Source: Pseudoalteromonas tunicata (lineage in GTDB: Bacteria; Pseudomonadota; Gammaproteobacteria; Enterobacterales; Alteromonadaceae). From it: a stretch of DNA of 64,000 bases. A program made the translations under genes and the position numbers. Positions 15,097 to 25,274 of the stretch are shown here, piece after piece. The first letter of the stretch is position 1, and the number at the start of each line of letters is the position of its first letter. Under the pieces are notes generated by a model. That model was not told the DNA's origin. It worked only from the letters and a program-made list of their open reading frames with translations, and searched no databases. The stretch spans positions 62,001 through 126,000 of the forward strand of contig NZ_CP011033.1 of assembly GCF_002310815.1 (NCBI RefSeq), written 5' to 3'.

Positions 15097-17793
15097 TTAA
15101 AACTGATAATGCAAACTTAAGTTTAATGCGCGCCCAAAAATGGGTCTGGCATAATATTGATTTTGTTGATGAATTAAGCCACTTCGGGGGTTTCCTTCGG
15201 TTAAGCCTATGGTATCTAAAAGGTTATTAATGCTCAGACCTAAGGTGAGTTTTTCATTAAGTGCCCATTGTGCGCTCGCATCAACAACATAGTAGGCAGG
15301 CAATGCAAATTGGTTGGCCACATCAGAATAGCGTGTGCCAATATAGGATGCTGTGAGCGCCAGCTCACCTTGTGAAAAACGATATTTTTGTGTGATCCGC
15401 AATTGAGCATTGGGGGTGCGGGTAATTTGGTTATTGTTATATTTGCTTTCTGCAAGCTGGGAGGGAATGCCTTTAAAGCGCCCATTTTGCCACACCGCCA
15501 CACCACTAATTGACCAATGTGCTGATAAAGTTTTAGCAAATTCTAGCTCCATGCCATAGGTTTGCGTGCTAATTAAAATACCCAGTTGGGTATTTTGATT
15601 CCCTTGATAAACAGTAAAAGGTAAAGGATCGAATTGTGTTTCAAACAAGCTGGCGCTTATAAATCCAGATGTATCAGCAATGCGCGTACCCCATTCAATA
15701 AAGCTCAGTTCAACCGGTCGGCCAAACCCCACGGTGTCAGGGATCGTTGCAAGGTAAGAGCTATACCCTAAGGTATTGCCAAAATTGAGCAATTTGGGCA
15801 TTTCAAACGCATTGGCAATACGAATAAAGGTGGCGGCGGCATCAGCAAATTGCCAGTTTAGCCCAGTGCTGAGGGCTGTTTTAGTAAATTGCTCTGATTT
15901 TTTAAAGCGATAAGGGCTACTTTGAGTAATCGTTTGATGCTGTGAGTATTGGTTTTGCTGATCTGTATTAGCTACTGCGGTTAGTTGGAGCCATTCAGTT
16001 CGTGCGCCAATATCAAAGGTAAGTGCATCAGTAATTGAGTAGCGGACATTACCATAAAGCGAGTGGGACTTCGCTTCCCCATAGCCTGTAATGTAGGTAG
16101 GGCCTGAAAATGACAATACACCCAAAGGATTGAGCGTCGCAATCTTTTGGCCAAACGGATCTAATGCAACAGTTTCAATTGGGCTGGGTTGATGGGTCAC
16201 ATCGGTTAAAATACTGCCCAACCAGCGGTCGTGAGGCAACTGTGAAAAATCATTATTGGCATATAAAGAGCCGAACATGAGTTCGGTTTGCTCATTCATT
16301 TGCCAGTTAAGGCTTAGGCGATTGATCCATTGAATCTGCTGATATTCAGCATACAGAGGGTAAGAAAATGTCACTAAGCCATTGTTATTTAGTTGTGTTG
16401 GGTCAAGATATTGTTGTGTTATAGGAGAATAAAGTGCCGCTGTTGAGCCAAGATAGTGGGTTAAAAATTGCTTCACAGGCGCACTGCTTAACCAATCTTT
16501 GGCTGGCAGTAATGTTTCATTACCTTGGTTCATTAGGGTATATAAGGTGGTGGATAAATCTGATAGTCGACTTTTGTTACTTAGCAGCAGCGAATCAGTT
16601 AGCGAAAAATCAATTAAGTAAGTCAGACTAATGGCGCGGGTTTGTTGTCCGTCAGCTAAATCATAACGGCGTATTTTCCCACCATGGGGTGCAAAAAAAT
16701 AACGTAATTGGTTACTTAATAAGGTGCTGGTTCCGGCATTTAGAGAATTAATTGCTCTCGGTTTTTTTTGATTCTGCATTGGAATAGGGGCAAAGAAGCT
16801 GGTTTTATCTTCTAAATATTTAACTACCCATTGTTGAGAGTAGGTGGGCGTTATTTGATTTATACGGATACTCAATTGGCCCCCTTGATCAGTATTAAAT
16901 CCCGGCTCCCTTATGCCCGTTGATTGGCGATAAAATCCACCGCTTAGCAGATACCAGTTGTCACTGAGTTGATGACTATACACCCCATCTAGGCGTTGGT
17001 AGCCATAGTTAATTGCATTGGTGAATTTTAATTTTCGCTGCGCATTGTCACCGGTTTGGCCAATAAAATTAACATTGGCGGCTGGACCATTAACGCTAAA
17101 AATACCGCTGCTACCCCCTCGCACAATTTGAATTGCAGCAGTGGTAAAGTCTTGGCGTAAGAAAAAATCGGGCCACACACCGTCGTAGACAACTGGTAAA
17201 TCATCTTCAAGTAAGCTAATAAAGCGAAATCCCTCACCGCCGCGCAAGCCTCGTGGTGCGACATTATTATTGGTTTCTCCGCCTGAATTTTCGACCCAAA
17301 ATCCAGGTGCGTTATTGAATGTATCGGCGGTACTGAAAGGTACTTGGTTGTAAAGTTGAGCTGAATTTAAATGAGTAATAGATAAAGATGAACTTAAAAT
17401 TGAACGATTGTGGCTGCCTTGACCTGAAACCAAAATACGTTCAAGAGCATTGGCTGCCTCGTCATGATTATTGTTATTTTTAGCTAATACACGCGCAGTG
17501 ATTACGACCGTATTAAGTGTTGGGTATAAAGTGTAGGTCCATGGTGTATGGTTTAATAGATGCTCCAGTTGTGCATTTAGATTGGCAGGCTCTTCAAGTA
17601 AACTAACCATAGGCTCATTGTTAAGCGGTGTCATACTGAGTTGCCAATTATGCTTTTTAGCGACTTTAAATAACGCGTCGGTGAGGGAGAACTGAGTTGT
17701 GGCAAAGGCACAGAGGTGCCATGCGCTTAAACAAAGCGCACAGCAGTAAATTAATAAATGGCTGACATAAGAACGAGTAGGTTGCTTGGTCAT
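15097..17793 (-). CDS. TonB-dependent receptor with STN signalling domain (FecA-like transducer)
   Basis: This is an 898-residue receptor. After the signal peptide, residues about 35-110 form a secretin/TonB short N-terminal (STN) domain (FSLTDALFKVAKKHNWQLS, LLNHTPWTYTL, NTVVITA). Then come a plug with the NSGGETNNNVAPRGLRGGEG stretch shared with the downstream paralogue, and a barrel ending LNLSLHYQF. In FecA-type systems the STN domain contacts a FecR protein in the periplasm and triggers the sigma factor. Here fecR and fecI homologues lie directly upstream, 83 bp away, so this receptor probably senses its own glycan. AAGGGATC precedes ATG 17793. Confidence 0.88.
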   Translation of the reverse strand: MTKQPTRSYVSHLLIYCCALCLSAWHLCAFATTQFSLTDALFKVAKKHNWQLSMTPLNNEPMVSLLEEPANLNAQLEHLLNHTPWTYTLYPTLNTVVITARVLAKNNNNHDEAANALERILVSGQGSHNRSILSSSLSITHLNSAQLYNQVPFSTADTFNNAPGFWVENSGGETNNNVAPRGLRGGEGFRFISLLEDDLPVVYDGVWPDFFLRQDFTTAAIQIVRGGSSGIFSVNGPAANVNFIGQTGDNAQRKLKFTNAINYGYQRLDGVYSHQLSDNWYLLSGGFYRQSTGIREPGFNTDQGGQLSIRINQITPTYSQQWVVKYLEDKTSFFAPIPMQNQKKPRAINSLNAGTSTLLSNQLRYFFAPHGGKIRRYDLADGQQTRAISLTYLIDFSLTDSLLLSNKSRLSDLSTTLYTLMNQGNETLLPAKDWLSSAPVKQFLTHYLGSTAALYSPITQQYLDPTQLNNNGLVTFSYPLYAEYQQIQWINRLSLNWQMNEQTELMFGSLYANNDFSQLPHDRWLGSILTDVTHQPSPIETVALDPFGQKIATLNPLGVLSFSGPTYITGYGEAKSHSLYGNVRYSITDALTFDIGARTEWLQLTAVANTDQQNQYSQHQTITQSSPYRFKKSEQFTKTALSTGLNWQFADAAATFIRIANAFEMPKLLNFGNTLGYSSYLATIPDTVGFGRPVELSFIEWGTRIADTSGFISASLFETQFDPLPFTVYQGNQNTQLGILISTQTYGMELEFAKTLSAHWSISGVAVWQNGRFKGIPSQLAESKYNNNQITRTPNAQLRITQKYRFSQGELALTASYIGTRYSDVANQFALPAYYVVDASAQWALNEKLTLGLSINNLLDTIGLTEGNPRSGLIHQQNQYYARPIFGRALNLSLHYQF

Positions 17794-17876
17794 GATCCCT
17801 TTTTAGAGCTATAGAGCGCTATCCCTTATTGCTCACAGTGACTTAGTTTATGTGTTTGATCTATTCAACCTAAGTC

Positions 17877-18923
17877 TCATTTTTGCATTTCCTGCTTTTG
17901 TAAAATACGGGTATTGTCGACTTTTACTAAGTTAATTTGATAGAGATGGGGCAAAGCGCTCAGCCATTGTTCTACTTTATCGTGATGAATTTGGCCTGAG
18001 TATTTATAAGCGGCAATGTCATTATCGGCTAAATAAATATTGAGCGTGGTAAAGCGTCTAATGTCATGCAATACCTCACCAAGCGGGACATCATGGTACT
18101 CTAATAAAGGGCTTTGCCATTCAAGCTCTTGTTGAAGATTATAAGGCTGTTTTGTTAGGGGAGAATGTTGGTCAAGTTCCGCTTGCTCGCCCAATTCAAG
18201 AGTTAAACCATTTGGGTTATTTGCTGCCATTACTGCTACTTTTCCTTCTAATACCGCCACACTAACATGACTTAAATGCGCTTTTACCACAAATTCGGTG
18301 CCAATTGCGGTGGCACTATGGCCATGATGACTCACGACAAAAGGTCGCTTAGGATCTTTGGCTACTTTAAACACTGCAATACCTTGCAGTAATTCAATTG
18401 CGCGTTTTTTAGGTTTAAATACAACACTGATTTTGCTGTCTGCGCCAAGAGTGATTTGACTACCATCAGCTAATAACCAGCTTTGATGGCTTGCAGTCGT
18501 GGTTTGATAAATAATAGGGTCCTCAATCGCTACGATTTGAGTTGTTAAAGTATTGTCTATTTGCTGTGGTTGGTTTATTGCTATAAAACTAAATGTGGCT
18601 ACCAATAAAGCGAAAGCGGCACTGCCCACAGGCCATATTAATGGTGTAAGTGCCAAACGATTTTTAATTGTGTGACGCAGTGTTTGCCACCAGGTTCTAG
18701 TGATTGGCTGTGGTAATTCGGTAAGGCAATCGGTTGGTAGGTCTACTGCTAAGCCCCACATAATTTGTAGTTTACTAAATGCCTGTTGATGGTGTGCATC
18801 TTGTTCAAGCCATACCTGAAAAGCCTGCTGAGTTTGTTTACTATTATCTTCATCCAATATTAATAACCAGTTTGCAGCTTCATCTGCAATGCGATTGCGT
18901 TCGGGGATTGTTATCTTATTCAT
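17877..18923 (-). CDS. FecR-family anti-sigma / signal-relay protein
   Basis: This 348-residue inner-membrane protein has a cytoplasmic DUF4880-type domain at about 8-55 (ADEAANWLLILDED, FQVWLEQDAHHQQAF), which binds the sigma factor. A transmembrane helix lies near 100-118 (SAAFALLVATFSFIAI), followed by the FecR domain at about 145-245 (GSQITLGADSKISV, ATAIGTEFVVK, VLEGKVAV). The C-terminal STN-like domain at about 270-345 (PLGEVLHDIRRFTTLNIYL) faces the receptor. It starts 12 bp after the sigma gene, so the two are co-transcribed. Confidence 0.9.
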   Translation of the reverse strand: MNKITIPERNRIADEAANWLLILDEDNSKQTQQAFQVWLEQDAHHQQAFSKLQIMWGLAVDLPTDCLTELPQPITRTWWQTLRHTIKNRLALTPLIWPVGSAAFALLVATFSFIAINQPQQIDNTLTTQIVAIEDPIIYQTTTASHQSWLLADGSQITLGADSKISVVFKPKKRAIELLQGIAVFKVAKDPKRPFVVSHHGHSATAIGTEFVVKAHLSHVSVAVLEGKVAVMAANNPNGLTLELGEQAELDQHSPLTKQPYNLQQELEWQSPLLEYHDVPLGEVLHDIRRFTTLNIYLADNDIAAYKYSGQIHHDKVEQWLSALPHLYQINLVKVDNTRILQKQEMQK

Positions 18924-18935
18924 TGACTGCTCGTA

Positions 18936-19472
18936 TCAAAGTTCATGTTGCAAATGGTCATAGCAATGACGAATAGCACGTAACACATATTTGCGAACCA
19001 TGCTTTGTGAAATGTCGAGTTGTTCGCTAATTTGCTCATAACTACATTCTTTTACTTTATATAAAATAAAGGCTTGTTGGCACTTTATTGGTAATTGCTT
19101 AATTAATACTGCCATCTGGCTCAGCACCTGTTGATGCTGATTTGATTGCTCTGGATTGGCTAAGGTATCAATTGAATTGATTTGCAGCTGTTCATCAAAT
19201 TCAATGGGGCTGCGAGCCTGACTGCGTAATCTATCTATGGTTAGATTATTGGCAATTTTATATAAATAGGCTGCTATATAGCTTTCGATCTCTGGTTTAT
19301 CTAAACCCAATAACTTAATAAAGGCTTCTTGAGCTATGTCTTCGGCTTCTCTTTGTACTAAGCCTTTTTTCATTATGTGATGAATAAGTTTTTGGTGATG
19401 CTGCTGATAAAGCTGCCGCACTTGTTCATTTTGTGAAACCTGCTCAAGGGGATCGTTAAAATTAAGTTGCAC
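18936..19472 (-). CDS. FecI-like ECF RNA polymerase sigma factor
   Basis: This 178-residue protein has sigma region 2 at about 18-85 (LYQQHHQKLIHHIMKKG, DIAQEAFIKLL, AYLYKIANNLTIDRLR) and region 4 at about 120-172 (LPIKCQQAFILYKVKECSYE, ISEQLDISQSMVRKYV), typical of FecI-group ECF sigmas. It starts at a GTG with GGAG about 8 bases upstream. It would direct transcription of the receptor and hexosaminidase genes when the STN receptor and FecR signal that substrate is present. The gene lies 67 bp after the upstream GH20 gene. Confidence 0.92.
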   Translation of the reverse strand: MQLNFNDPLEQVSQNEQVRQLYQQHHQKLIHHIMKKGLVQREAEDIAQEAFIKLLGLDKPEIESYIAAYLYKIANNLTIDRLRSQARSPIEFDEQLQINSIDTLANPEQSNQHQQVLSQMAVLIKQLPIKCQQAFILYKVKECSYEQISEQLDISQSMVRKYVLRAIRHCYDHLQHEL

Positions 19473-19539
19473 CTAAGACTCCTGTCTTGATAATCGACGC
19501 GCATGAATGGGGAAGTACTTTCCCCATAACTAAAAATGA

Positions 19540-22305
19540 TTACGGCATAACATAATCAGCGCGGCTGGTTTTCCCTGCGTGGTTTTTTGTTCTCACCATT
19601 GCTTTATCTGTTGGTGCAATATCAACGGGTTGATAATAAGGCAGCCAAGTCAGACCTTCATCGAGTGAGTACTCTACTTGCATCCCGATAAAACGCGTAT
19701 TAGCAAATAGTTTACCTTGCTCAATTTTGGCTCCAGCCAATGGGATCCTAAAATTGACACCGGCGACATCGGTAATTTGGTTTTGTATATCAACGGGTTT
19801 CACATAATTGAGTAACGGCAAGGCATACTGACCAAGCGTATTGGTAAAGGTATGCCACGCAGCGTCAATTGGTGAGACGCCATCTTGATTTAATGGCGTT
19901 AAAGCGGGCATATCTTGCACCCAAGCCCGTTCGGCAGCGCCTAACAATTTAGGAAAAACCATGTAATCTAAAATTTCGGGCGATTTTTGATTCTCGGCAA
20001 AAAGTTGCGCTTGGATCCCAACCACGTTTTTTTTACCTGTGTCATTTAAATCGACCCAATTAGGGTTCCATGGGATCGGGTTACCTAGTTTATCGAGATC
20101 TGCGTTGGCATAAATATTAAATGGGCGGTATTCAAATGCCTTTTTAGTATCGGTATAACCCGCCCAATGATAGCCAATTTCATCTGGATGCTTGTTATAA
20201 GCTAAATCTAAATACAAGTTTGTAGCATGAGATAACACTACTTTATAACCCTGATTAGCAAACTTATAGGCTTGGTGTTCATTACCCCAGCCCCATACGT
20301 TATTCCAAAAAATAGGGTAAATTTGGCCGTAATCGATGTTGCCGGTGCCATTATGCGATAATACGTCGCCCCAAGTCGCCATCTCAAAACCATGTTTGTT
20401 GACTATGGTTTTCCATTTCATAAAAAAGAAATCAAATAGCTGCGCATCGGTTTTCCCTGCAGTTTCAGGGTTTTGTTGCACAGCTGGCGATTGCGCCCAC
20501 CATTCATTAGGTCCTAAATGAGGCAGCTCATCGCCACCGCCATGTAATCGGGTTACCTGTGCATTGGGCACAGCATCGTACATCGCTTTGGTTTCTGAAA
20601 TGATTTTATCTAAGAAAGCAAACGCACTGGGTAACGCCGGATTAATAAAGTTATCGGTATAAAACTGAGGCGTATAATATTTTGAGGTATCAAGTGGGTC
20701 GATTAAGCGATAGCGCTGCGCTTCGGTTAAATCGGTATCTTTGTATTTGTTATAACGATATTCCATCGCTTTAATGGCTGCACGTGCATGGGCTGGAAAA
20801 TCATATTCTAAAATTACGTTAATATGACGATCGGCGGCGTATTGCAAAATTTCTTTAAAGTCGTCAACGGTATAATAGCCCCATCCTTGACCTAAGAAGT
20901 TTTGTTGTGCAACCTCGAAACCTTGGAAATTAGGTATTTTTCCTAAGTTAGCCTCGGTGCTGTTGGCTGGTTTGTTTTCAATGCCATCCCCAGGTAAAAA
21001 GCCATTTGATGCCCCCATAAATGCATGCAGCATAGTGTGTTCGTTCAGATCAAACCCCCGCTTTGCACCAAACTCAGTCAGCTCAGGAATACCGGGGATT
21101 TCTAAACGCCAGCCTTCATCATTGGCCACATTCATTTCAAATTGATTAATTTTATACAGCGCTAATAAGTCGATGAGTTTGAGTACGGTTTCTTTACTTT
21201 GAAAGTTACGTGCCACATCAAGCATCATGCCGCGATATTCAAAACGCGGTGCATCTTTAATAATGGTCGCGGGTAAAGTCGCATGTTGATAAGGCGTCGC
21301 AGTCACAGATGCCGCGTACACCTCTTTTGGAATAAGCTGGCGCAGAGTTTGAATACCATAAAACACCCCTGCGGCATCTTTACCTGTAATGGTAATGCCA
21401 TTAAAAGGGTCAATGATCAGCATGTACCCTTCATTGTCTGGTGCACTGTCGCTATCAACGTTAAGACTAGGGTCGAGTTGCAAGCGAATTTGATTTGATG
21501 AAGCTGTGGTTGTTTGTTGATGAATGGCAAACTGGCCAGGCATTAAGTCTTTTAAAGCCGCTTGTAAATATTGGGCTTCTTGTAAAAGGTCATTTTCGCT
21601 GACAATTTGTACTTGATGACTTAATAAATTTAAGTGTGCATCACTCGTTTGCACAGTCAGAGGTTGGGGTACTAAACGATTTTTAACCGCTAACGCTTCA
21701 AATTGCTGTTGATTTTCGAGGTAGCGAATTTGGGGTGTTTGCACCGGTTTTATATCAGTTGCGGTTTGGGTGGTTTGTTTTGGGTCATTCGGGTCCATGT
21801 GCACATCAATCAATACCGCTTGCGGGGCTTGATTACCTACAACCAAGTGAAACCCACCGGGTGAATCATTTTTTAGCATTTGCCAATATTGCGCAATAAT
21901 CTCGATTTTACGGCTTTCACCTGGGCTAATGGCGTTAAATCCGGCGGTTGGTTTGAGTACAAAATAATCGCCACTTTTAGCGCTATCTGCATTGTCTATC
22001 GATACATTTTGTAGTGCCAGCGCCGCTCTTGCACGCTCGCCATTAGCATCACTGGCAGGTAAGACCGACGCCGGTGGTCGCACCGAATTAAAATACAACG
22101 CCCAACCTGAATCGGTTAAAGGTTCAATGCCATTATTATGAATTGTAAGGCTGCCTAAAAATATATTCTCGCCAATGCCATGGTCTATTACATGCCAATC
22201 AAGTTTAATATCACTGCCAGAGAGTGCCGCAAACGCATTCGGTGCGACAGCTGCGCATACTAAGCCAATCGCAAGCGAAATAGGCTTTACTGTAGATTTA
22301 ATCAT
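19540..22305 (-). CDS. GH20 chitobiase (N,N'-diacetylchitobiase type)
   Basis: This 921-residue exported hexosaminidase has the four-domain layout of Serratia/Vibrio chitobiases. It has a signal peptide (ISLAIGLVCAAVAPNAFA), an N-terminal CHB_HEX carbohydrate-binding domain at about 28-170, GH20b at about 215-335, a GH20 barrel at about 350-800 with MMLDVARNFQSKETV and the catalytic Asp-Glu in LHGGGDELPHLGPNEWW (about 590-591), and a C-terminal Ig-like CHB_HEX_C domain ending RTKNHAGKTSRADYVMP. It differs clearly from the discoidin-type GH20 at the other end of the locus, so the pair probably acts on different linkages or chain lengths. It is the first gene of the minus-strand locus. Confidence 0.93.
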   Translation of the reverse strand: MIKSTVKPISLAIGLVCAAVAPNAFAALSGSDIKLDWHVIDHGIGENIFLGSLTIHNNGIEPLTDSGWALYFNSVRPPASVLPASDANGERARAALALQNVSIDNADSAKSGDYFVLKPTAGFNAISPGESRKIEIIAQYWQMLKNDSPGGFHLVVGNQAPQAVLIDVHMDPNDPKQTTQTATDIKPVQTPQIRYLENQQQFEALAVKNRLVPQPLTVQTSDAHLNLLSHQVQIVSENDLLQEAQYLQAALKDLMPGQFAIHQQTTTASSNQIRLQLDPSLNVDSDSAPDNEGYMLIIDPFNGITITGKDAAGVFYGIQTLRQLIPKEVYAASVTATPYQHATLPATIIKDAPRFEYRGMMLDVARNFQSKETVLKLIDLLALYKINQFEMNVANDEGWRLEIPGIPELTEFGAKRGFDLNEHTMLHAFMGASNGFLPGDGIENKPANSTEANLGKIPNFQGFEVAQQNFLGQGWGYYTVDDFKEILQYAADRHINVILEYDFPAHARAAIKAMEYRYNKYKDTDLTEAQRYRLIDPLDTSKYYTPQFYTDNFINPALPSAFAFLDKIISETKAMYDAVPNAQVTRLHGGGDELPHLGPNEWWAQSPAVQQNPETAGKTDAQLFDFFFMKWKTIVNKHGFEMATWGDVLSHNGTGNIDYGQIYPIFWNNVWGWGNEHQAYKFANQGYKVVLSHATNLYLDLAYNKHPDEIGYHWAGYTDTKKAFEYRPFNIYANADLDKLGNPIPWNPNWVDLNDTGKKNVVGIQAQLFAENQKSPEILDYMVFPKLLGAAERAWVQDMPALTPLNQDGVSPIDAAWHTFTNTLGQYALPLLNYVKPVDIQNQITDVAGVNFRIPLAGAKIEQGKLFANTRFIGMQVEYSLDEGLTWLPYYQPVDIAPTDKAMVRTKNHAGKTSRADYVMP

Positions 22306-22453
22306 TTCGGTTGTTTCCTGTTGGTTTAATTATTATGAATTGCTATTAAAGGAAACGTTTTATGGCGCTAATTTGGGAATAAAAGAGTGAGATAAAAAAC
22401 AGATTAAATTTGAAAAGTGAAAAATGTCATCTTTGGTCTGCATACGAGCAGCC

Positions 22454-22724
22454 GTTTTAATCGCATTACTTCCATTTTTGAGATTGACGCCACCATGAAC
22501 AAATAACTTCTGTTAATCAATGTGTTTGTATTTGGTTCAATTGGCTGGGCGCAGATCAATCCCTTATATTTTCATTTATTAACTGCTAGGTAGTTTTAAT
22601 CGGTAATGCTGATGACATACTTTTGCATCATGAAATTTATTCAATTGGTTCTTAGCGATAGTGAAAGATCACTATTTTACTTGGCCACGGCTTCTGTTTT
22701 ATTCACTTGCCGGAGGCTATTTAT
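22454..22724 (+). repeat. Leader duplicate, copy A (orphan copy of the ABC-F gene's 5' region)
   Basis: It matches 25275-25558 in several blocks in the same order: TTGAGATTGACGCC with ATGAACAAATAA, GGGCGCAG(A/C)TCAAT, TCACTATTTT, GCCACGGC and GGAGGCTATTTAT. In copy B the match runs into the ATG of the ABC-F gene. In copy A it stops at the same point, and the sequence beyond is the 3' end of the minus-strand sensor kinase, whose stop codon (TAG, 22717-22719) lies within the repeat. No ABC-F gene follows copy A. Confidence 0.8.
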
Positions 22725-25062
22725 TGATCACTTCATTAATTGTATTTAGTAAGATCTGTTGTTCAATTGGCTTGCCTATAACACTATCAAATCCGGCTTG
22801 TAAGTACTTTTGTATGTCTTCGGTCATTACATTTGCTGTCAGTGCGATAATAGGAAGTTGGGGGTGTGACTGTTTGATGAGCCTACATGCTGTCATGCCG
22901 TCCATTTCGGGCATTTGAATGTCCATTAAGATCAGGTCGTAATCATTTTGCTGAGCAAATTGAACAACTTCTTTGCCATTATTGGCAATCTGTGTTTCAA
23001 CGCCTTGGCTATGTAACATGGCGAGTACCACAATTTGATTTACTTTGTTATCTTCGGCAATTAACGCTTTTACCCCTTGCAGGTTAATTTTAGCTATCAG
23101 CTTTTCTTGGTGAATATGGTTGCTGGCTTCTGCTCTTTTTAGAGGCAGCATGATTTGAAACTTTGTACCTACACCTTCTTCACTTTGTACGTTTATTTTA
23201 CCCTCCATTAGCGTAGTTAGAGAATGCACGATTGACATCCCTAATCCTGTGCCGCCAAACCTGCGGGTGGTCGAGTTGTCAGCTTGCTCGAAGCGCTCAA
23301 ATAATTTATCTAGCGCCATTTTGGACATACCAATACCGGTATCTGTGATTTCAAATGTGACTTGATTTATAGAGGCGTTATTAGCTTGATTACAGTAGCA
23401 GGAAATCACAATTCCCCCTTGCTGAGTGAATTTAATCGCATTTGAAATAATATTGATTAATATTTGGCGGATCCGAAGGGCATCACCATACCAATCATCG
23501 TGTGTAATCGTATTGTGAATTTTTAGCGTGATGTTTTTATCTTTGGTTTGTAATGACATATCAGACTCAAGATGTGCAAGCAATGCTGATACTTTAAAAT
23601 GTGTGTGTTCGAGATTTAGCTTACCGGCTTCGATTTTAGAAAAATCTAAAATGTCATTCACTATGGTCATTAATGCTTGAGTTGAGTACGTTGCTTGCTT
23701 AAGTAAATTTTGGCCATTTTGAGTGAGCGGCTCGCACTCTAATAACTGTAAAATGCCATATATGCCATTCATGGGCGTTCTAATTTCATGACTGGTATTG
23801 GCTAAAAAAGCACTTTTTGCTAACGCTGCAGATTCTGCTGAGTTTTTTGCATCTTGCAACTCTTTTTCACGCTGCTTTATATGGCTAATATCAGAGATAA
23901 TACCAACAAAAGTGAGTTTTGATATGTTCGCAAGTTCTTTTATCACTAGGCTAATTGGAAATTCATCGCCACTTTTTTTCACCGCAATTAAGTCGCGATT
24001 TTTACCTATGACTTTTGAAGTCCCTGATGCTTGATAGCCCTTAATGTAGTCGTGATGGTGCTTTGCGTGGTCGTTAATCATTAATTTTGTGACATTTACG
24101 CCGATCATCTCTTTGGCTGAGTAGCCAAACATTTCAGTCGCTTGTTCAGAGAAAAAAAGTATGTTGCCTTTGGCATCACAAATGATAATAGCGTCTGTTA
24201 AACACGCTAAGATTGCATTTTGTTCTGCTTGTGTCATTTTTAGTTGTTTAACAGTATGTTTTGCAACATTTTCGAGCTCATCTCGATTGTTTTTTATTGC
24301 AATATTCGCTAGTTGTTCACTGTTGATGGCAAACCATAATGCGACGCCGTAAGCAAAAAACCGTAATAGATGCCAACCCCACCATGAAAGATCCCAAAGT
24401 GCTGATTGTTCGAACATAATTGCTGCAAAGCCAAACATGGTGCAATGTAAAATAAACAGTAAATCATCTGTTTTTCTGACACGGTAATAGGTATAAATCA
24501 ACTTTACTGATGTACATAGTAATAAAATTCCACCGCCAATATTTAAAAAGGTTGCAAAGGAAGTGAACTGCCCATTTATGACCATCGTCGGAATGTGTTC
24601 AGCAAATAAAAACGAGCAAAAAATAAAAAACAACGCGCATATAATCGATGCTAATACCCATTTTATTTGTAGTTTAGAGACAATCGCAACGGGTAAAACA
24701 AGTATAAAAAATAACACTCCGCCGATAAAAGTGGCCCATGAATGTAGCCAAACAAAAAGTTGCCCCGGTTGGATTAAGGCATGAGCAAAATCAAGGCATC
24801 CCATTACGGCTAAAGCCGTGGCAATGGGATAATTAAAACTCGTGCCGGCATGATTATGTTCTAAACGAACTAAAGTATAAGCGACAATCATCGCTATTAC
24901 GGCACCGGCTACTTCAATCGCGGTATGGACAGGGATATGTTGCCAACGCCACAATGAAAGATACGTTTGCGCTAAAAAGAATGTACTGACATGAAACAAT
25001 GCACTGAAAAAAATAACGATAATAATCGCGTTGCGCGTATGACGAGTAATAGATGGGGGCAT
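22717..25062 (-). CDS. Hybrid sensor histidine kinase (membrane sensor, PAS, HisKA, HATPase, receiver)
   Basis: This is a 781-residue hybrid kinase. Residues 1-255 hold about seven or eight membrane helices of the MASE3-like sensor type. A PAS domain lies at about 275-390 (ILACLTDAIIICDAKGNILFF, FPISLVIKELANISKLTFVG), HisKA has phospho-His near 424 in NTSHEIRTPMNG, and HATPase has DTGIGMS and GGTGLGMSIV. A receiver domain at about 660-775 has the phospho-acceptor Asp in ILMDIQMPEMDG (about 713). There is no HPt domain and no adjacent regulator, so its partner is unknown. The gene lies between two copies of a leader sequence, in the opposite direction. Confidence 0.9.
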   Translation of the reverse strand: MPPSITRHTRNAIIIVIFFSALFHVSTFFLAQTYLSLWRWQHIPVHTAIEVAGAVIAMIVAYTLVRLEHNHAGTSFNYPIATALAVMGCLDFAHALIQPGQLFVWLHSWATFIGGVLFFILVLPVAIVSKLQIKWVLASIICALFFIFCSFLFAEHIPTMVINGQFTSFATFLNIGGGILLLCTSVKLIYTYYRVRKTDDLLFILHCTMFGFAAIMFEQSALWDLSWWGWHLLRFFAYGVALWFAINSEQLANIAIKNNRDELENVAKHTVKQLKMTQAEQNAILACLTDAIIICDAKGNILFFSEQATEMFGYSAKEMIGVNVTKLMINDHAKHHHDYIKGYQASGTSKVIGKNRDLIAVKKSGDEFPISLVIKELANISKLTFVGIISDISHIKQREKELQDAKNSAESAALAKSAFLANTSHEIRTPMNGIYGILQLLECEPLTQNGQNLLKQATYSTQALMTIVNDILDFSKIEAGKLNLEHTHFKVSALLAHLESDMSLQTKDKNITLKIHNTITHDDWYGDALRIRQILINIISNAIKFTQQGGIVISCYCNQANNASINQVTFEITDTGIGMSKMALDKLFERFEQADNSTTRRFGGTGLGMSIVHSLTTLMEGKINVQSEEGVGTKFQIMLPLKRAEASNHIHQEKLIAKINLQGVKALIAEDNKVNQIVVLAMLHSQGVETQIANNGKEVVQFAQQNDYDLILMDIQMPEMDGMTACRLIKQSHPQLPIIALTANVMTEDIQKYLQAGFDSVIGKPIEQQILLNTINEVINK

Positions 25063-25274
25063 TTAAATCATATATCTATAAATTATTTGCTTAGTTTAGT
25101 CTAAAAATCAGAAGTGCTAGGGTATATTAATGGGTTTTTAATTCATTCAATCCCAACATAAAGTTAACTAAAGCGTTAGCGATTTCTGTGTTGGTTTTGT
25201 CATCTGAAGGTGTGGAGTTTATTTATAAGCTCACTCAGTTAAATAGCTATTACTTGAAGTGATGGGGTAGATTT

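Noticed and set aside
22661..22918. 85-codon + strand frame including HYF-PR-LFY-AGGYL
   Set aside because: It overlaps the sensor kinase gene on the opposite strand. Only the first 25 codons match the other leader copy, and the changes are not biased to third codon positions, so coding is doubtful. It was kept only as a leader-peptide candidate.
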